This document shows positions 1 through 9,280 of a stretch of 33,644 nucleotides of DNA, one piece after another. A program made the translations under genes and the position numbers. The stretch covers positions 1 to 33,644 of the forward strand of contig CALJNE010000054.1 of the NCBI GenBank assembly GCA_937982115.1, read 5' to 3'. Each line of letters starts with the position of its first letter. Positions within the stretch are counted from its first letter, which is position 1. The notes under the pieces were generated by a model. That model saw nothing but the letters and a program-made list of their open reading frames with translations. It was not told the DNA's origin and did not search any database. The stretch comes from an uncultured Bacteroidales bacterium. GTDB taxonomy: Bacteria; Bacteroidota; Bacteroidia; Bacteroidales; ML635J-15.

Positions 1-363
1 CTGAAAAAATAAAAAATTTTGATCCTCCAATATAGATTTTAACTCTTTTAATTGGTTAAATTCAGAAATCTTTAACTTTCGAAAATTAAAAGATCAAAAA
101 AATTTTTTGTAGTACAATTTTATTTTCAAATAACTGTTAAAACAAAAGCTATGTTTTCTTCTCTTTTGAACTATGTAAAGATATAGTTTAGAAACGAAAT
201 ACTTAAAAATCTCCATTATTACTTTGCGAATTTACTTTCAAAAAAGTCTTATTTTTCAATTAAAGGTCAAAAGTTCTGAATTTACTGTACAGAAAGATGT
301 AAACAATATGCATATAAGTTATAGTATTGATTTCACTCTTCTGCGTTTAAAAAAATTAAAATT
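1..363. other. Intergenic A+T-rich stretch, no gene seen
   Basis: No convincing reading frame, RNA gene or repeat is visible on either strand. The sequence is very A+T-rich, with poly-A and poly-T runs and stops in every frame. It lies downstream of the minus-strand glycosyltransferase. I see no GC-rich terminator hairpin, only an A/T palindrome near 353-369. A motif near 216-225 resembles the Bacteroidota -7 element but has the wrong internal spacing, and no coding region follows it within the gap. Confidence 0.6.
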
Positions 364-1683
364 TTATTTTGGATTTTGAAGAACACTAAAGCCTGAAATC
401 TGATTCAAATATTCTGCAAGTTTCCCCGTAAGGTTTTTAACGTTATAGCAGTCAATATCTTCAACCTGAATAATGTTGTTGCCGTTTAAAAATTTTGAAT
501 ACACTTCAGAGATATAATTTTTAATTCCGTTATAATCATCGTATTCGAAAGTTTTTCCGGCATTTGCTGTTTCGATAATATTTGCCACATCGCTGTCTGT
601 TGGACCTAAACACAAAATGGGTCGTGCAGCCCTTAGATTTTCGAACAATTTACCGGGAATTCTCCCTTTTGAGTTTTCAGCAATATTAAGTGGTAATAAT
701 AATAAGTGAGAATTAAGTATTTGCTGTAGAGCCTGAGGTCTGGGGACAATTTGTGGCGGGAAATAATTTTTCTCCAATCCCTTTTCAATTATATATTTAG
801 AGATATCATAATCAACCGTTCCTAAAAATTTTATTGACAAGTGTCGGGCAAATTTTTCATCTGTTTTAATCAAATCAGACAATACGTCAATAAATGTTTT
901 CGGGAACCTGTCGAATCCGAGCTGGCCGGCATGAATAATTGTAAATTTTTCATCAGGAACAGGGCTCAGATTTGTAAAGTCATCTTCATCATAGCCCCAA
1001 TAAATAACATCAACATATTTTGCACCTATGCTTTCAAGGTCTTTTTTCCAGGTAGGACTTACAATTGTTGTTTTTGCCGCTGTTCGAAATGCTTCTTGCT
1101 CGAGTTTACGATGAATTTTATTTGCAATTTTACCGATTTTCAGCATCTTGTAATAATCAACCTGAGTCCACGGATCTTGAAAATCCATAAGCCACGGTAT
1201 CCCCGTCTCTCTGGACAGACGACAACCAATTACAGTATTAGTATGCGGTGGTCCATCGGTAAAAATTGCATCTACCGGATTTTCTTTAAGATATTTTTTT
1301 AAAAATCTGACAGAAGGTTTAATCCAAAAACAACGAGCATCAGGAATGAAAAAATTACCTCTTAACCAAATAGCAAATTTATCTATGGCTTTTAGTTTTC
1401 GATCTCTAACATATACAGGATTAGCGGAATCAGTTTTTTTTCTTCCAGAAAGTTTTTTAAACAAATCGAAAGGTTCAAAAATTTTTCTGCGAATTACTGT
1501 AATTCCTTCTGGAATATCTTTAAAATTAGTTTCATCAAAATATGGATATTGTGCATTAAGAGGAGCATAAACAACAGGTTCCCAACCGAAATCTCTAAGA
1601 TATTTGGCAAACTTTAAACATCTATGAACACCGATACCACCCGAAGGAGGCCAGTAATAAGAGATTATCAAAACTTTTTTCAT
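364..1683 (-). CDS. Glycosyltransferase family 4-like protein
   Basis: This is a predicted GT-B retaining glycosyltransferase (GT4-like, about 439 residues) that would transfer a sugar from a nucleotide-sugar donor in the cytoplasm during surface glycan synthesis. The N-terminus has the typical opening beta-strand followed by a glycine-rich acceptor loop (ISYYWPPSGGIGVHRCLKFA). The C-terminal half has a donor-domain strand (FTIIHAGQLG), and the segment GRIPGKLFENLRAARPILCLG corresponds to the nucleotide-sugar-binding region with its conserved Glu. There is no signal peptide. An in-frame GTG lies two codons upstream of the ATG chosen here; ATG followed by two Lys codons fits better. It follows secG by 68 bases with a hairpin between them, so it may be transcribed separately. 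Acceptor and donor cannot be read from the sequence. Confidence 0.85.
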   Translation of the reverse strand: MKKVLIISYYWPPSGGIGVHRCLKFAKYLRDFGWEPVVYAPLNAQYPYFDETNFKDIPEGITVIRRKIFEPFDLFKKLSGRKKTDSANPVYVRDRKLKAIDKFAIWLRGNFFIPDARCFWIKPSVRFLKKYLKENPVDAIFTDGPPHTNTVIGCRLSRETGIPWLMDFQDPWTQVDYYKMLKIGKIANKIHRKLEQEAFRTAAKTTIVSPTWKKDLESIGAKYVDVIYWGYDEDDFTNLSPVPDEKFTIIHAGQLGFDRFPKTFIDVLSDLIKTDEKFARHLSIKFLGTVDYDISKYIIEKGLEKNYFPPQIVPRPQALQQILNSHLLLLPLNIAENSKGRIPGKLFENLRAARPILCLGPTDSDVANIIETANAGKTFEYDDYNGIKNYISEVYSKFLNGNNIIQVEDIDCYNVKNLTGKLAEYLNQISGFSVLQNPK

Positions 1684-1699
1684 AATCACAAAATAACAA

Positions 1700-1730
1700 A
1701 AACTGATTCTGAAAAAATCAAAATCAGTTT
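1700..1730 (-). terminator. Probable hairpin terminator after secG
   Basis: A perfect 9-bp inverted repeat (1700-1708 and 1722-1730) has a 13-base loop. On the minus strand it is followed by a T-rich run. It lies between the secG stop and the glycosyltransferase start, ending about 17 bases before that start. The long loop and low GC content make it a weak terminator, so it may only attenuate transcription. Confidence 0.45.
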
Positions 1731-1751
1731 ATATTTTTATAAAGGGAAAAA

Positions 1752-2051
1752 TTATTTTCCTTGTGGTTGAGGAGCAGTTGGAGTATTTGGCAAACTTTGT
1801 TCTATCGGAGCAGGTTTGTCCACCTTTTTATTAGGAATAGAAAAACTTGCAAGTAAGCTGAAAACTATCAAAGCAATCGCTAATGTCCAGGTTGCTTTTT
1901 CGAGAAAATCAGCTGTCTTTTTAACACCCATCAATTGGTTTCCTTGACCAAAACCACTGGCTAAACCTCCGCCTTTGCTGTTTTGTACTAATACTATTAA
2001 AATCAGTAAAACAGCACAAATCAAAATCATTATTGTAAAAAACGTGTACAT
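1752..2051 (-). CDS. secG: Protein translocase subunit SecG
   Basis: SecG is the small accessory subunit of the SecYEG inner-membrane translocon and helps the SecA-driven export cycle. The 99-residue product has two hydrophobic helices (about residues 3-22 and 51-71). Between them is the family's glycine-rich loop, with the motif VLVQNSKGGGLASGFG and a following phenylalanine-containing segment. The Pro/Gln/Lys-rich tail is typical of Bacteroidota SecG. It starts two bases after the TPR gene stops, so the two are almost certainly cotranscribed and possibly translationally coupled. The sigma-54 activator / LptE / TPR / SecG order is one I recognise from other Bacteroidota genomes. Identification is firm. 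Confidence 0.95.
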   Translation of the reverse strand: MYTFFTIMILICAVLLILIVLVQNSKGGGLASGFGQGNQLMGVKKTADFLEKATWTLAIALIVFSLLASFSIPNKKVDKPAPIEQSLPNTPTAPQPQGK

Positions 2052-2053
2052 AA

Positions 2054-3334
2054 CTACTTTTTATTTTTAATTAGTTCTTTAATTTTTTCAATTTGGCTTG
2101 CAAAGTAAATACTTTTTTCGGGATATTTCAAACACAATTTTTCGTAACTTAATAAAGCTTTTTCGTAATGCCCCTGTTTAAGGTAAATTTTTGCTAAGGT
2201 TTCGCTAAAGAGTTCATCACTCTCTGTAAGCACAGTCTCAACATTTACAGGATTCTGTGGGACATAATTTTTATCCGGAATTATTCGAGGATTTTTCTCC
2301 AAAAATTTATCAATTAATTTATTTTTTTCCGGTTTTTCAATCAATTTTTTTTCTTGATTAGGTTCTTGCCTAACACTCAGTTTTTCTTCTGTATTCACCT
2401 CTTCAGCAAATTCAAAACCGAGGTCATCTTCAGTAGAGGGGACCGATTCTTTAATTTCAAGATTATCGGGAATTTCAACAATCGCATCTAACTCGAGACT
2501 TACTTCTTCATTATTTTTCTGTGCTTCCTCTATTTTTTCAATTTTTGCATCCTTACTTGTTGAATCTTCCGAATTTTTTAGTTCAACAGGTTTAACTCCT
2601 AATTCAGTTAGTCTTTTGTTTATTATTTCAAGTAATTCTTTTTCGCGTTGTGATTTTTCGTCAGGCTCCTCTTGATTTAATTTATCGGAATTTATTTCAG
2701 CAATTTCATTCTCTGAGTATAATGCTGAAAATTCCTGTTCTTCTTTGTTTTTAACAAGTTCATTATTTGACTCTATGATTTCGGGTTGACCGATGGTGAT
2801 ATTTTGCGAACTATCTTGCTCTTGTTCATTTTGCAAAGTTTCAAAAACAAATTCAGGTACATCAGTTTGTACATCGTGAACATCAATAATTTTAATTTCT
2901 GAAATGTGCTCCTGGTCAATAAAATCCTCCGCAGTCAAAACTTCTACAGCAGGTTCATTTTCAATTTTCTCCGTAATAATCTCTACCGACACAGTCTCAG
3001 TATTTTGAATATCTTCCGGAACATCATTTTGAACAGAATGTGTTGTTTCAACGGAGACTTCTGTAGTAGTGGAATTTATTTCAGAAAATAGTGGGTTGTA
3101 GTCTTCAAGAATTATTTTTGTAAGAAGTTTACGCTCGGGTATGTGAACAGCAGCAAGTTTGAGTTTACTTTCAAAACGCACATCATTAATTATGTTCAGA
3201 TTTTTCACATACAGCATCCAGGCAGCCTGAAAATAAGGATACTCATCAATCAAACCTTTGATGTCGAGCAAAGACTTTTCATCAAGACTGTTAATGTTTT
3301 CGGAATATTTATAAAAAGTATCCTTATTCATCAT
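2054..3334 (-). CDS. Acidic protein with C-terminal TPR
   Basis: The product has about 426 residues and no recognised enzymatic domain. The N-terminal 80 residues form a helical region containing YFQAAWMLYVKNL, which resembles a TPR-like helix pair. The middle 250 residues are very rich in Glu, Asn, Ser and Val, probably disordered. The last 60 residues contain a TPR unit (LAKIYLKQGHYEKALLSYEK). There is no signal peptide, so it is probably cytoplasmic. A TTG three codons upstream would overlap the lptE stop; the ATG just after that stop is preferred (a second ATG follows immediately). Orthologues in this position are usually annotated as hypothetical TPR proteins. A link to envelope biogenesis is suggested only by its neighbours lptE and secG. 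Confidence 0.8.
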   Translation of the reverse strand: MMNKDTFYKYSENINSLDEKSLLDIKGLIDEYPYFQAAWMLYVKNLNIINDVRFESKLKLAAVHIPERKLLTKIILEDYNPLFSEINSTTTEVSVETTHSVQNDVPEDIQNTETVSVEIITEKIENEPAVEVLTAEDFIDQEHISEIKIIDVHDVQTDVPEFVFETLQNEQEQDSSQNITIGQPEIIESNNELVKNKEEQEFSALYSENEIAEINSDKLNQEEPDEKSQREKELLEIINKRLTELGVKPVELKNSEDSTSKDAKIEKIEEAQKNNEEVSLELDAIVEIPDNLEIKESVPSTEDDLGFEFAEEVNTEEKLSVRQEPNQEKKLIEKPEKNKLIDKFLEKNPRIIPDKNYVPQNPVNVETVLTESDELFSETLAKIYLKQGHYEKALLSYEKLCLKYPEKSIYFASQIEKIKELIKNKK

Positions 3335-3336
3335 TA

Positions 3337-3849
3337 TTACCAATTAGCAACGGCACGATTAAAAATATCAGTTACAAGTTCATCACAAATTTGCCTAATT
3401 AACTCTTCTTCAACAGCACTTAAACTAACAGTACTGACAAAATCGGCATATCTTGTAAAATTTGTTTCGAAACTTTTCTGAGGTTCCTTAGTATTTGTAA
3501 ATTTTACTTTAACAGTTATTGTAAGCCGATTAAGAGCAGCTGTTTCATTCCCTGTGAAAGCCTGAGCAGAAACAGTATAATTTACAATTTCTCCTTCAAA
3601 CATTAAATCTCCGTCCGAACGAACCATCTCAAGGTTAGTTTGAGAATTAAACCTATCTTTTAAAGTTTCGGTAAAGACATTACTCAAATTTGGCTGAACA
3701 AGAGTAGCTCGATTAGGAAAATAACTTATGCTGATTGTTTTTATATCAGCCGAAATATCCGCTCCGGTAAAAGAATAACCGCCTCTGCAGGAATAAATCA
3801 AAGCAGATATTACAACTAATAACAATATTTCAAAAAATTTTCCTTTCAT
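3337..3849 (-). CDS. lptE: LptE-family LPS assembly lipoprotein
   Basis: This is a predicted LptE, the outer-membrane lipoprotein that plugs the LptD barrel and helps deliver lipopolysaccharide to the cell surface. The 170-residue product has a lipoprotein signal peptide with cysteine at about residue 21 (ALIYSC). It is followed by the Bacteroidota-type opening GGYSFTGADIS and the segment KTISISYFPNRA. The end (IRQICDELVTDIFNRAVANW) matches the family's C-terminal helix. Its ATG overlaps the stop of the sigma-54 activator in an ATGA, indicating translational coupling. LptD is not in the window. The family assignment is from recognised motifs and the conserved gene order. Confidence 0.88.
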   Translation of the reverse strand: MKGKFFEILLLVVISALIYSCRGGYSFTGADISADIKTISISYFPNRATLVQPNLSNVFTETLKDRFNSQTNLEMVRSDGDLMFEGEIVNYTVSAQAFTGNETAALNRLTITVKVKFTNTKEPQKSFETNFTRYADFVSTVSLSAVEEELIRQICDELVTDIFNRAVANW

Positions 3850-5066
3850 TTTTTAGTATTAATACCGTATTCCTTAATTTTTCGGTAGAGCGTACGTTCA
3901 GAAATTCCCAATTCCTGAGCAGCTAGTTTACGTTTATGTTTATTTTTTTCTAATGCTTTGATTATCAAATCTTTCTCGTGTTCGGCAAGAGATAACACTT
4001 CTTGAACTTCTTCGGCTTTTTCGGCAAATATTGTTTTTGGGGTTTCTTCCTTTTTAACAAAGGAAGTCAAATTATTAATTTTTATTTCATCATCAAACTC
4101 TCGAAATGAATGAGGAATATCGTCGTCCACAACCTCAGGATATTTTGCAATAATATTATTTACAAGCATTTTAAGTTCGTTCATATCCTTTTTCATATCG
4201 AAAAGGACTTTGTAGAGTAATTCTCTTTCTGAAGCAAAACTGTCGGTGGGGACTGATTTTGCAAGTACCGGTAAGTTAGGATTATCAACTCCTTCAAGGT
4301 ATTTACGTAGTATGTCGGCTGTTATCAAGCGTTCTTTTTCGATAATAGAAATTTGTTCGGTAACATTCTTAAGTTGACGTATATTTCCGGGCCATCTGTA
4401 AGATTTTAATAATTCGACGGCATCATCGGTTAATTTCACAGCCGGCATTCGATATTTTTCTGCAAAATCAAGTGCAAATTTTCTGAACAATAAATGTATA
4501 TCGTCGCCTCTATTGCGTAGCGGAGGCATATATATCGGAACAGTATTTAGTCTGTAATAAAGGTCTTCGCGAAATTTTCCTTCGGCAACTCTCTGTTTTA
4601 AGTCCACATTAGTAGCAGCAATAACCCGTACATTAGTTTTTTCTATTTTTGAGGAACCGACTTTAAGAAACTCACCGGTTTCGAGAACTCTCAAAAGTCT
4701 GACTTGAGTGGACATTGGTAATTCTGCAACTTCGTCGAGGAAAATAGTACCGTTGTTAGCTTCTTCAAAATATCCTTTACGGTCGCTATGTGCACTAGTA
4801 AAAGAACCTTTTACATGTCCGAATAATTCAGAATCAATTGTACCTTCGGGAATGGCTCCGCAGTTTACAGCAATATATGTGTTGTGTTTACGCAAACTTT
4901 GAGAATGAATAATTTGAGGTATTCTTTCCTTACCAACTCCACTTTCGCCGGTAACTAGTACGGATAAATCTGTTGGAGCAACCTGCAAAGCAATTGTCAA
5001 TGCACGATTAAGTTCGGGAGAATTTCCTATAATTCCAAATCTTTGCTTTATGCTTTGTAAATCCAT
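3846..5066 (-). CDS. Sigma-54-dependent transcription activator without receiver domain
   Basis: This AAA+ bacterial enhancer-binding protein (about 406 residues) should remodel sigma-54 RNA polymerase for open-complex formation. It begins directly with the ATPase: Walker A GESGVGKE at residues 40-47, Walker B GTIFLDEV at 106-113, and the arginine-finger region FREDLYYRLN. The C-terminus has a Fis-type helix-turn-helix (AAQELGISERTLYRKIKEYG). There is no N-terminal receiver, GAF or PAS domain, so its signal input is unknown. The sigma-54 contact loop reads GSFTSA at 87-92 instead of the usual GAFTGA. A TTG start seven codons upstream is possible, but the ATG fits the family better. It is the first gene of the lptE-secG operon. 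Confidence 0.9.
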   Translation of the reverse strand: MDLQSIKQRFGIIGNSPELNRALTIALQVAPTDLSVLVTGESGVGKERIPQIIHSQSLRKHNTYIAVNCGAIPEGTIDSELFGHVKGSFTSAHSDRKGYFEEANNGTIFLDEVAELPMSTQVRLLRVLETGEFLKVGSSKIEKTNVRVIAATNVDLKQRVAEGKFREDLYYRLNTVPIYMPPLRNRGDDIHLLFRKFALDFAEKYRMPAVKLTDDAVELLKSYRWPGNIRQLKNVTEQISIIEKERLITADILRKYLEGVDNPNLPVLAKSVPTDSFASERELLYKVLFDMKKDMNELKMLVNNIIAKYPEVVDDDIPHSFREFDDEIKINNLTSFVKKEETPKTIFAEKAEEVQEVLSLAEHEKDLIIKALEKNKHKRKLAAQELGISERTLYRKIKEYGINTKK

Positions 5067-5145
5067 AAATGAAATTAATTCTTGCAAAAATACAAAATAT
5101 TATAATTATTTGAGTATTAAAACTTTGAATTTTACCATTTTAAAA

Positions 5146-5763
5146 TTACAGACTTATTGATGCGAAATTGTAGTTTTTCCTTTTATAATACATTATAAGA
5201 AACTTTAAAGCCGGAATCATTCTTGGTGCAGAGAGAATGTTATCGTGAAAAACAATTATTGACCCATCGCGAACATATTTTTTTATAATCTTTTTTACAT
5301 CTTCGGGAGAGTAATCAAGTTTAAAATCATAGGTCAGTACATCCCAGAAAATCAATCGGTATTTTGAGCGAAGTTTTCTAATCTGTAGAGGAAAAATTCT
5401 TCCATAGGGAGGCCTAAAGAAAATACTATTGCTTACCGGCGACTTTTTTAAGGCATTTTCAATCCAGATTCTAGATTTTGTTTTTTTTGCGTCAAGATGA
5501 TAAAAACCATGATTACCGAGAACGTGTCCTTCTTCAACAATTTTTTCAACTAAATATTCACAATTTTCCGCATTTTCTCCTGTACAAAAAAAAGTTGCTT
5601 TTACATTAAATTCTTTGAGAATTTCAAGTACTTTTTCCGTAGTATTTGGGTCAGGCCCATCATCAAAAGTTATATACAGAGTTTTTGGAGTATGGGTAAT
5701 TCTACAAATTGCCCATTTAAAAAACCTGTATGGATGCCGTATGCTCCTAATACCAAAATTCAT
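5146..5763 (-). CDS. Polysaccharide deacetylase (NodB, CE4)
   Basis: This is a predicted metal-dependent carbohydrate-esterase family 4 enzyme removing N- or O-acetyl groups from a polysaccharide or glycan intermediate. The 205-residue protein is essentially a bare NodB domain. Motif 1 is TFDDGPDP at 32-39, with Asp34 and Asp35 as the expected catalytic base and metal ligand. Motif 2 is NHGFYH at 84-89, with His85 and His89 as metal ligands. Motif 3 is RPPYGR at 117-122, motif 4 contains Trp140-Asp141, and motif 5 is VFHDN at 171-175. All key residues are present. No clear signal peptide is seen, although a short hydrophobic stretch lies near residue 17. Its start overlaps the stop of the upstream DUF2723 gene by four bases, implying a shared glycan pathway. 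Confidence 0.9.
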   Translation of the reverse strand: MNFGIRSIRHPYRFFKWAICRITHTPKTLYITFDDGPDPNTTEKVLEILKEFNVKATFFCTGENAENCEYLVEKIVEEGHVLGNHGFYHLDAKKTKSRIWIENALKKSPVSNSIFFRPPYGRIFPLQIRKLRSKYRLIFWDVLTYDFKLDYSPEDVKKIIKKYVRDGSIIVFHDNILSAPRMIPALKFLIMYYKRKNYNFASISL

Positions 5764-8700
5764 TGTTGTTCAAAATTACCTATTCGTTTTGCCTTATACA
5801 AATACCTCTCTGCCAAACTAAACAATTTTCGGTCGTTATATGTTTTAGAAAGAATGTAAATTTCTTCAATTGTTTTAAATGCTCTTTGAGCATATAAGTT
5901 TGTACTGAATAATTTATCTTTATCAAATCCGGAATAATATTCAATTTCTTCGTAAGCGTTTTTTAAAGTCTTTTCGCCTATTGCACTTGCTTTTGAATGT
6001 TTGTTTATCCTGTAATAGCCATGTATTATTCCATTCATATAATAATCAAAAGGAATTTTTTCGTCAGGCAAAATATTGACAATAAAATCAAGCACTTCTT
6101 CAGATTTTTTTATTTCTCCTTCAAAATAAAGGCTTCGGGCTAAACGCGAAAAATGATTGCGATAATTTATTAAAATATTGCGAGTGTTTTCGTCGTAATA
6201 TATATATTGTTTTCTAAGATTATCAAAAATAAACTTACTAAAAACTATTTCATACATTGACAAAGCATTGACGTTTACAGGGTCTGAGACAGAAATCTCG
6301 GTTTCAACAGGCATGAGTTTATAAGCTAAGCCTTCCAGAAAAAGATATTTTTCCAATCCCATAAAATTTCTTGAGTTCATCAACGAAGAAAAATATATTG
6401 GACGTTGCCACAAATTGGAATTTATTATTTCGTAAATCATCAATTCTCCTTTGGTAATGCTCTCGTAATTTATTCCCCAAACCATTCGGTTCACAATTTT
6501 TGATTCATCAAAATGCTCATTTTTTACATAATCTTTTATCGCATTTTTATTTATACTTAAACTCAATTTTGTCGCAGGAAAATAATCAATGGGATAATCA
6601 TAAAGTTTTGTGTCAATTTTTGTGGATTTATCATCGGAAAAAACAAAATTTAAACATGCATTTAAAGGAATAGGATAAGACTTCTGCTTATTTATAAAAA
6701 TGTCAAACATTCTGTTTAATTCTTTAGCCTCATCAAATGGAATTCCGAACATCCGACATCTTTCTTCGGACTTAAGGCTTAGAATTATGCTTGCAAAGTC
6801 AAGGAAATCAGGATTTGATGCATAAGGTTGTACTTTGGAATATACTTCCTTAAAATTTTGATATTCTTCGGGACGAGATTTATCGAATCCGTTTTTAATT
6901 AAAATATTGTCAAAAAATTTAACTATTTCGGAAAAATCAGAATTTATTTCATTTAAATTTTCATAATAAATATCTTCAAGAAATGCAACAGGATTTGATT
7001 TTACAAGCAGATACTCACGATGCCCTGAAATGTAATTAGTTTTTGTGAGATGAGTAAGTAATGGTTGAGAATAAAACCTTTTGCTTCGTATCTGGTCAAT
7101 ATACCAATCGGTATTCAAATAACTAATATTAATTATTGATACATCGGTTCTGAGGCCTTCGCAATATTGTAAATACCAGAGCGGAAAGGTTTCATTATCG
7201 CCGCTTACAAACAATATGGCATTTTTGTCGCATGAATTTAACAAATTGTAAGCAAACTCATACGCAACTTTGTTACTTCTTTTATTAGAATCATCATAGT
7301 TTTTCAGCAAGAATTGACCCGGAACAGAAAGCAGTATAAATATTCCTATAGAATAAACCCGAATATCGGAATTTAGATATTTCCTGAGATATGAAAATAT
7401 AGAAGGAACAGAAATTCCTGTCATAATGCAAAAGGTGAAAAAGGACCCTATAAACGAATAATCTCTTTCGCGAACTTGATAAGGATGCTGATTGAGATAA
7501 AAAGCAATTGCTATTCCGGTCATGATGAAAAGCACAATTAAACTTACGGCAAGCTTTTTATCTTTTTTAAAAAGACTTATAACTCCAATCAGTCCTAAAA
7601 TCAAGGGGATAAAATAATACGAATCATTGGCAGGGTTATTTTCAAATTTTTGTGGTAAGTATTTATGTTTTCCCAACCTTAAATTGTCAATAAACGAAAT
7701 TCCACAAATCCAGTTCCCATTAATTGGTCCTCCATGAGACTGAAAATCGTTTTGTTTTCCAACAAAATTCCACATAAGGTATCTGAAATACATGTGCGAA
7801 AACTGATAGCGAAACATAAATTTAAAATTCACATCAGCCGGTGGAACTTTATCGGAATAATATTTTGTCCATTCTCTGTATGCTGCAACATGAGCCGGAA
7901 TATTACTCCACATTCGAGGCAAAAAGCGTTTGTCTCGTTTTACATAATTTGCTTTGGGCTTATATGCAACGACCTTATATTTACCCGAAATAGTATCGAA
8001 AATTTCATGACCCTTTACATAAGGATTAATTTTATCGAGACTGCTGTTGAACTGGTGCCCGTAAAGTAATGGTCTTTCGCCGTATTGTTCCCTGCTGTAA
8101 TACGAAATAAAGTTAAAGATATTTTCGGGATTGTTTTGGTCGAGAGGAGGATTGGCTGCAGAACGTATGATAACAACAGCATAAATCGAAAATCCCAATA
8201 AAAAAAACATTATTGAAGTTAATATGAGATTTAAAGTTCGTTTTAACATATTTCCCGAGTAATAAATTCCTGCAGCTAAAAGCAAGAACAATAATATTGT
8301 AAATACTATTAACCCCGAATTATAACCAAAACTCAAGCCGTTTACAAAAAGCAATTCAAATTTAGATGCCGTCCATAACAAAAATTCAATAAAAAATTGA
8401 AAAACAAGCACTGAAAAAAATGCAGAGATTAATGCGATAATTTTACTTTTCCGGGAGAGTTTTTGTCGTTTAAACCAAACTATCAAAACAACAAAAGGAA
8501 CAACAAGCAAAATTAGCTGATGAACTCCGGCTGCAAGTCCAAGCAATAGTGCTATTGTTAAAAAATATTTTTCGGTATCAACAGAACTTTCAGAATAATA
8601 AATTTTCAGACCCAAATAAACTATTATAGCTGTAAAAGCCAGAGAAATTGAATAAACTTCGGCCTCTGTTGCAATATTCCAGAAAGTTTTAGAAAAGCCT

Positions 8701-9116
8701 AATCCCAACGAAGCTAAAAGAGCAGACAGAACAATAATAATCTGGTGAAACTTAATTTTTATAGTTTCGGAAAAATGGTTTTTCAGTAGATTAGAAGAAA
8801 TCAATTCTACAATTAAATAAGAGAGACTAACAGTTATGGCAGCAAAAACAGCAGACACCAGATTAACCGCAAGAGCTTTAGAAAAAAGTCCAAACGAAAA
8901 GATAACGAACAATCTGGCTATCAACAAATACATTGGAGCTCCGGGAGGATGGCTTATTTGCAAGGTGGCTGCCGAAGCAATAAGTTCGCCGCTATCCCAA
9001 AAATTAACTGTTTGGGATAAAGTAATTAAATAGATTATAAAAGCAAAAGTCCCTGCAAGATAAGGCATTAGAGTAAAAATCCGTTTTGTTTTCACGTTAA
9101 ATTCAATAAGTTTCAC
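5760..9116 (-). CDS. DUF2723 (GT117/TMEM260-like) membrane protein with C-terminal repeats
   Basis: This large (1118-residue) integral membrane protein belongs to the DUF2723 family. The family hallmark is an acidic motif after the first helix, here NFWDSGELI around residues 38-46, followed by QISHPPGAPMYLL. About 10-12 hydrophobic helices occupy residues 15-310 and 500-600. The soluble C-terminal part (about 650-1118) is probably helical with TPR-like ends. Eukaryotic TMEM260 of this family is a protein O-mannosyltransferase, and GT-C-type glycosyltransferase activity is the likely function here. The frame opens with GTG; the first ATG (residue 17) would remove part of the N-terminal cytoplasmic segment, so GTG is kept with caution. 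It is divergent from the tRNA genes and coupled by an ATGA-type overlap to the deacetylase. Confidence 0.85.
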   Translation of the reverse strand: MKLIEFNVKTKRIFTLMPYLAGTFAFIIYLITLSQTVNFWDSGELIASAATLQISHPPGAPMYLLIARLFVIFSFGLFSKALAVNLVSAVFAAITVSLSYLIVELISSNLLKNHFSETIKIKFHQIIIVLSALLASLGLGFSKTFWNIATEAEVYSISLAFTAIIVYLGLKIYYSESSVDTEKYFLTIALLLGLAAGVHQLILLVVPFVVLIVWFKRQKLSRKSKIIALISAFFSVLVFQFFIEFLLWTASKFELLFVNGLSFGYNSGLIVFTILLFLLLAAGIYYSGNMLKRTLNLILTSIMFFLLGFSIYAVVIIRSAANPPLDQNNPENIFNFISYYSREQYGERPLLYGHQFNSSLDKINPYVKGHEIFDTISGKYKVVAYKPKANYVKRDKRFLPRMWSNIPAHVAAYREWTKYYSDKVPPADVNFKFMFRYQFSHMYFRYLMWNFVGKQNDFQSHGGPINGNWICGISFIDNLRLGKHKYLPQKFENNPANDSYYFIPLILGLIGVISLFKKDKKLAVSLIVLFIMTGIAIAFYLNQHPYQVRERDYSFIGSFFTFCIMTGISVPSIFSYLRKYLNSDIRVYSIGIFILLSVPGQFLLKNYDDSNKRSNKVAYEFAYNLLNSCDKNAILFVSGDNETFPLWYLQYCEGLRTDVSIINISYLNTDWYIDQIRSKRFYSQPLLTHLTKTNYISGHREYLLVKSNPVAFLEDIYYENLNEINSDFSEIVKFFDNILIKNGFDKSRPEEYQNFKEVYSKVQPYASNPDFLDFASIILSLKSEERCRMFGIPFDEAKELNRMFDIFINKQKSYPIPLNACLNFVFSDDKSTKIDTKLYDYPIDYFPATKLSLSINKNAIKDYVKNEHFDESKIVNRMVWGINYESITKGELMIYEIINSNLWQRPIYFSSLMNSRNFMGLEKYLFLEGLAYKLMPVETEISVSDPVNVNALSMYEIVFSKFIFDNLRKQYIYYDENTRNILINYRNHFSRLARSLYFEGEIKKSEEVLDFIVNILPDEKIPFDYYMNGIIHGYYRINKHSKASAIGEKTLKNAYEEIEYYSGFDKDKLFSTNLYAQRAFKTIEEIYILSKTYNDRKLFSLAERYLYKAKRIGNFEQQ

Positions 9117-9280
9117 ATGTAGAAAATTATTTTATAACTTCAAAAATACAATATTAGTGAAAACATAAGTATTGAAGAAGTTAAAAAATTTATTTCATTA
9201 ATTTTTGATTAAACCGGTATTTAGCATAACACAATATTGCTCAAAATAAAAATTTCAAAAATTTTTGTTTAAAAATGTAT

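Noticed and set aside
216-230. Promoter-like ATTACTTTGCG in the left gap
   Set aside because: Only one base separates TA from TTTG, unlike the consensus, and no gene follows.
841-1302. Plus-strand 153-codon frame antisense to the glycosyltransferase
   Set aside because: The opposite frame has clear glycosyltransferase motifs; this one is Cys/Phe-rich shadow sequence.
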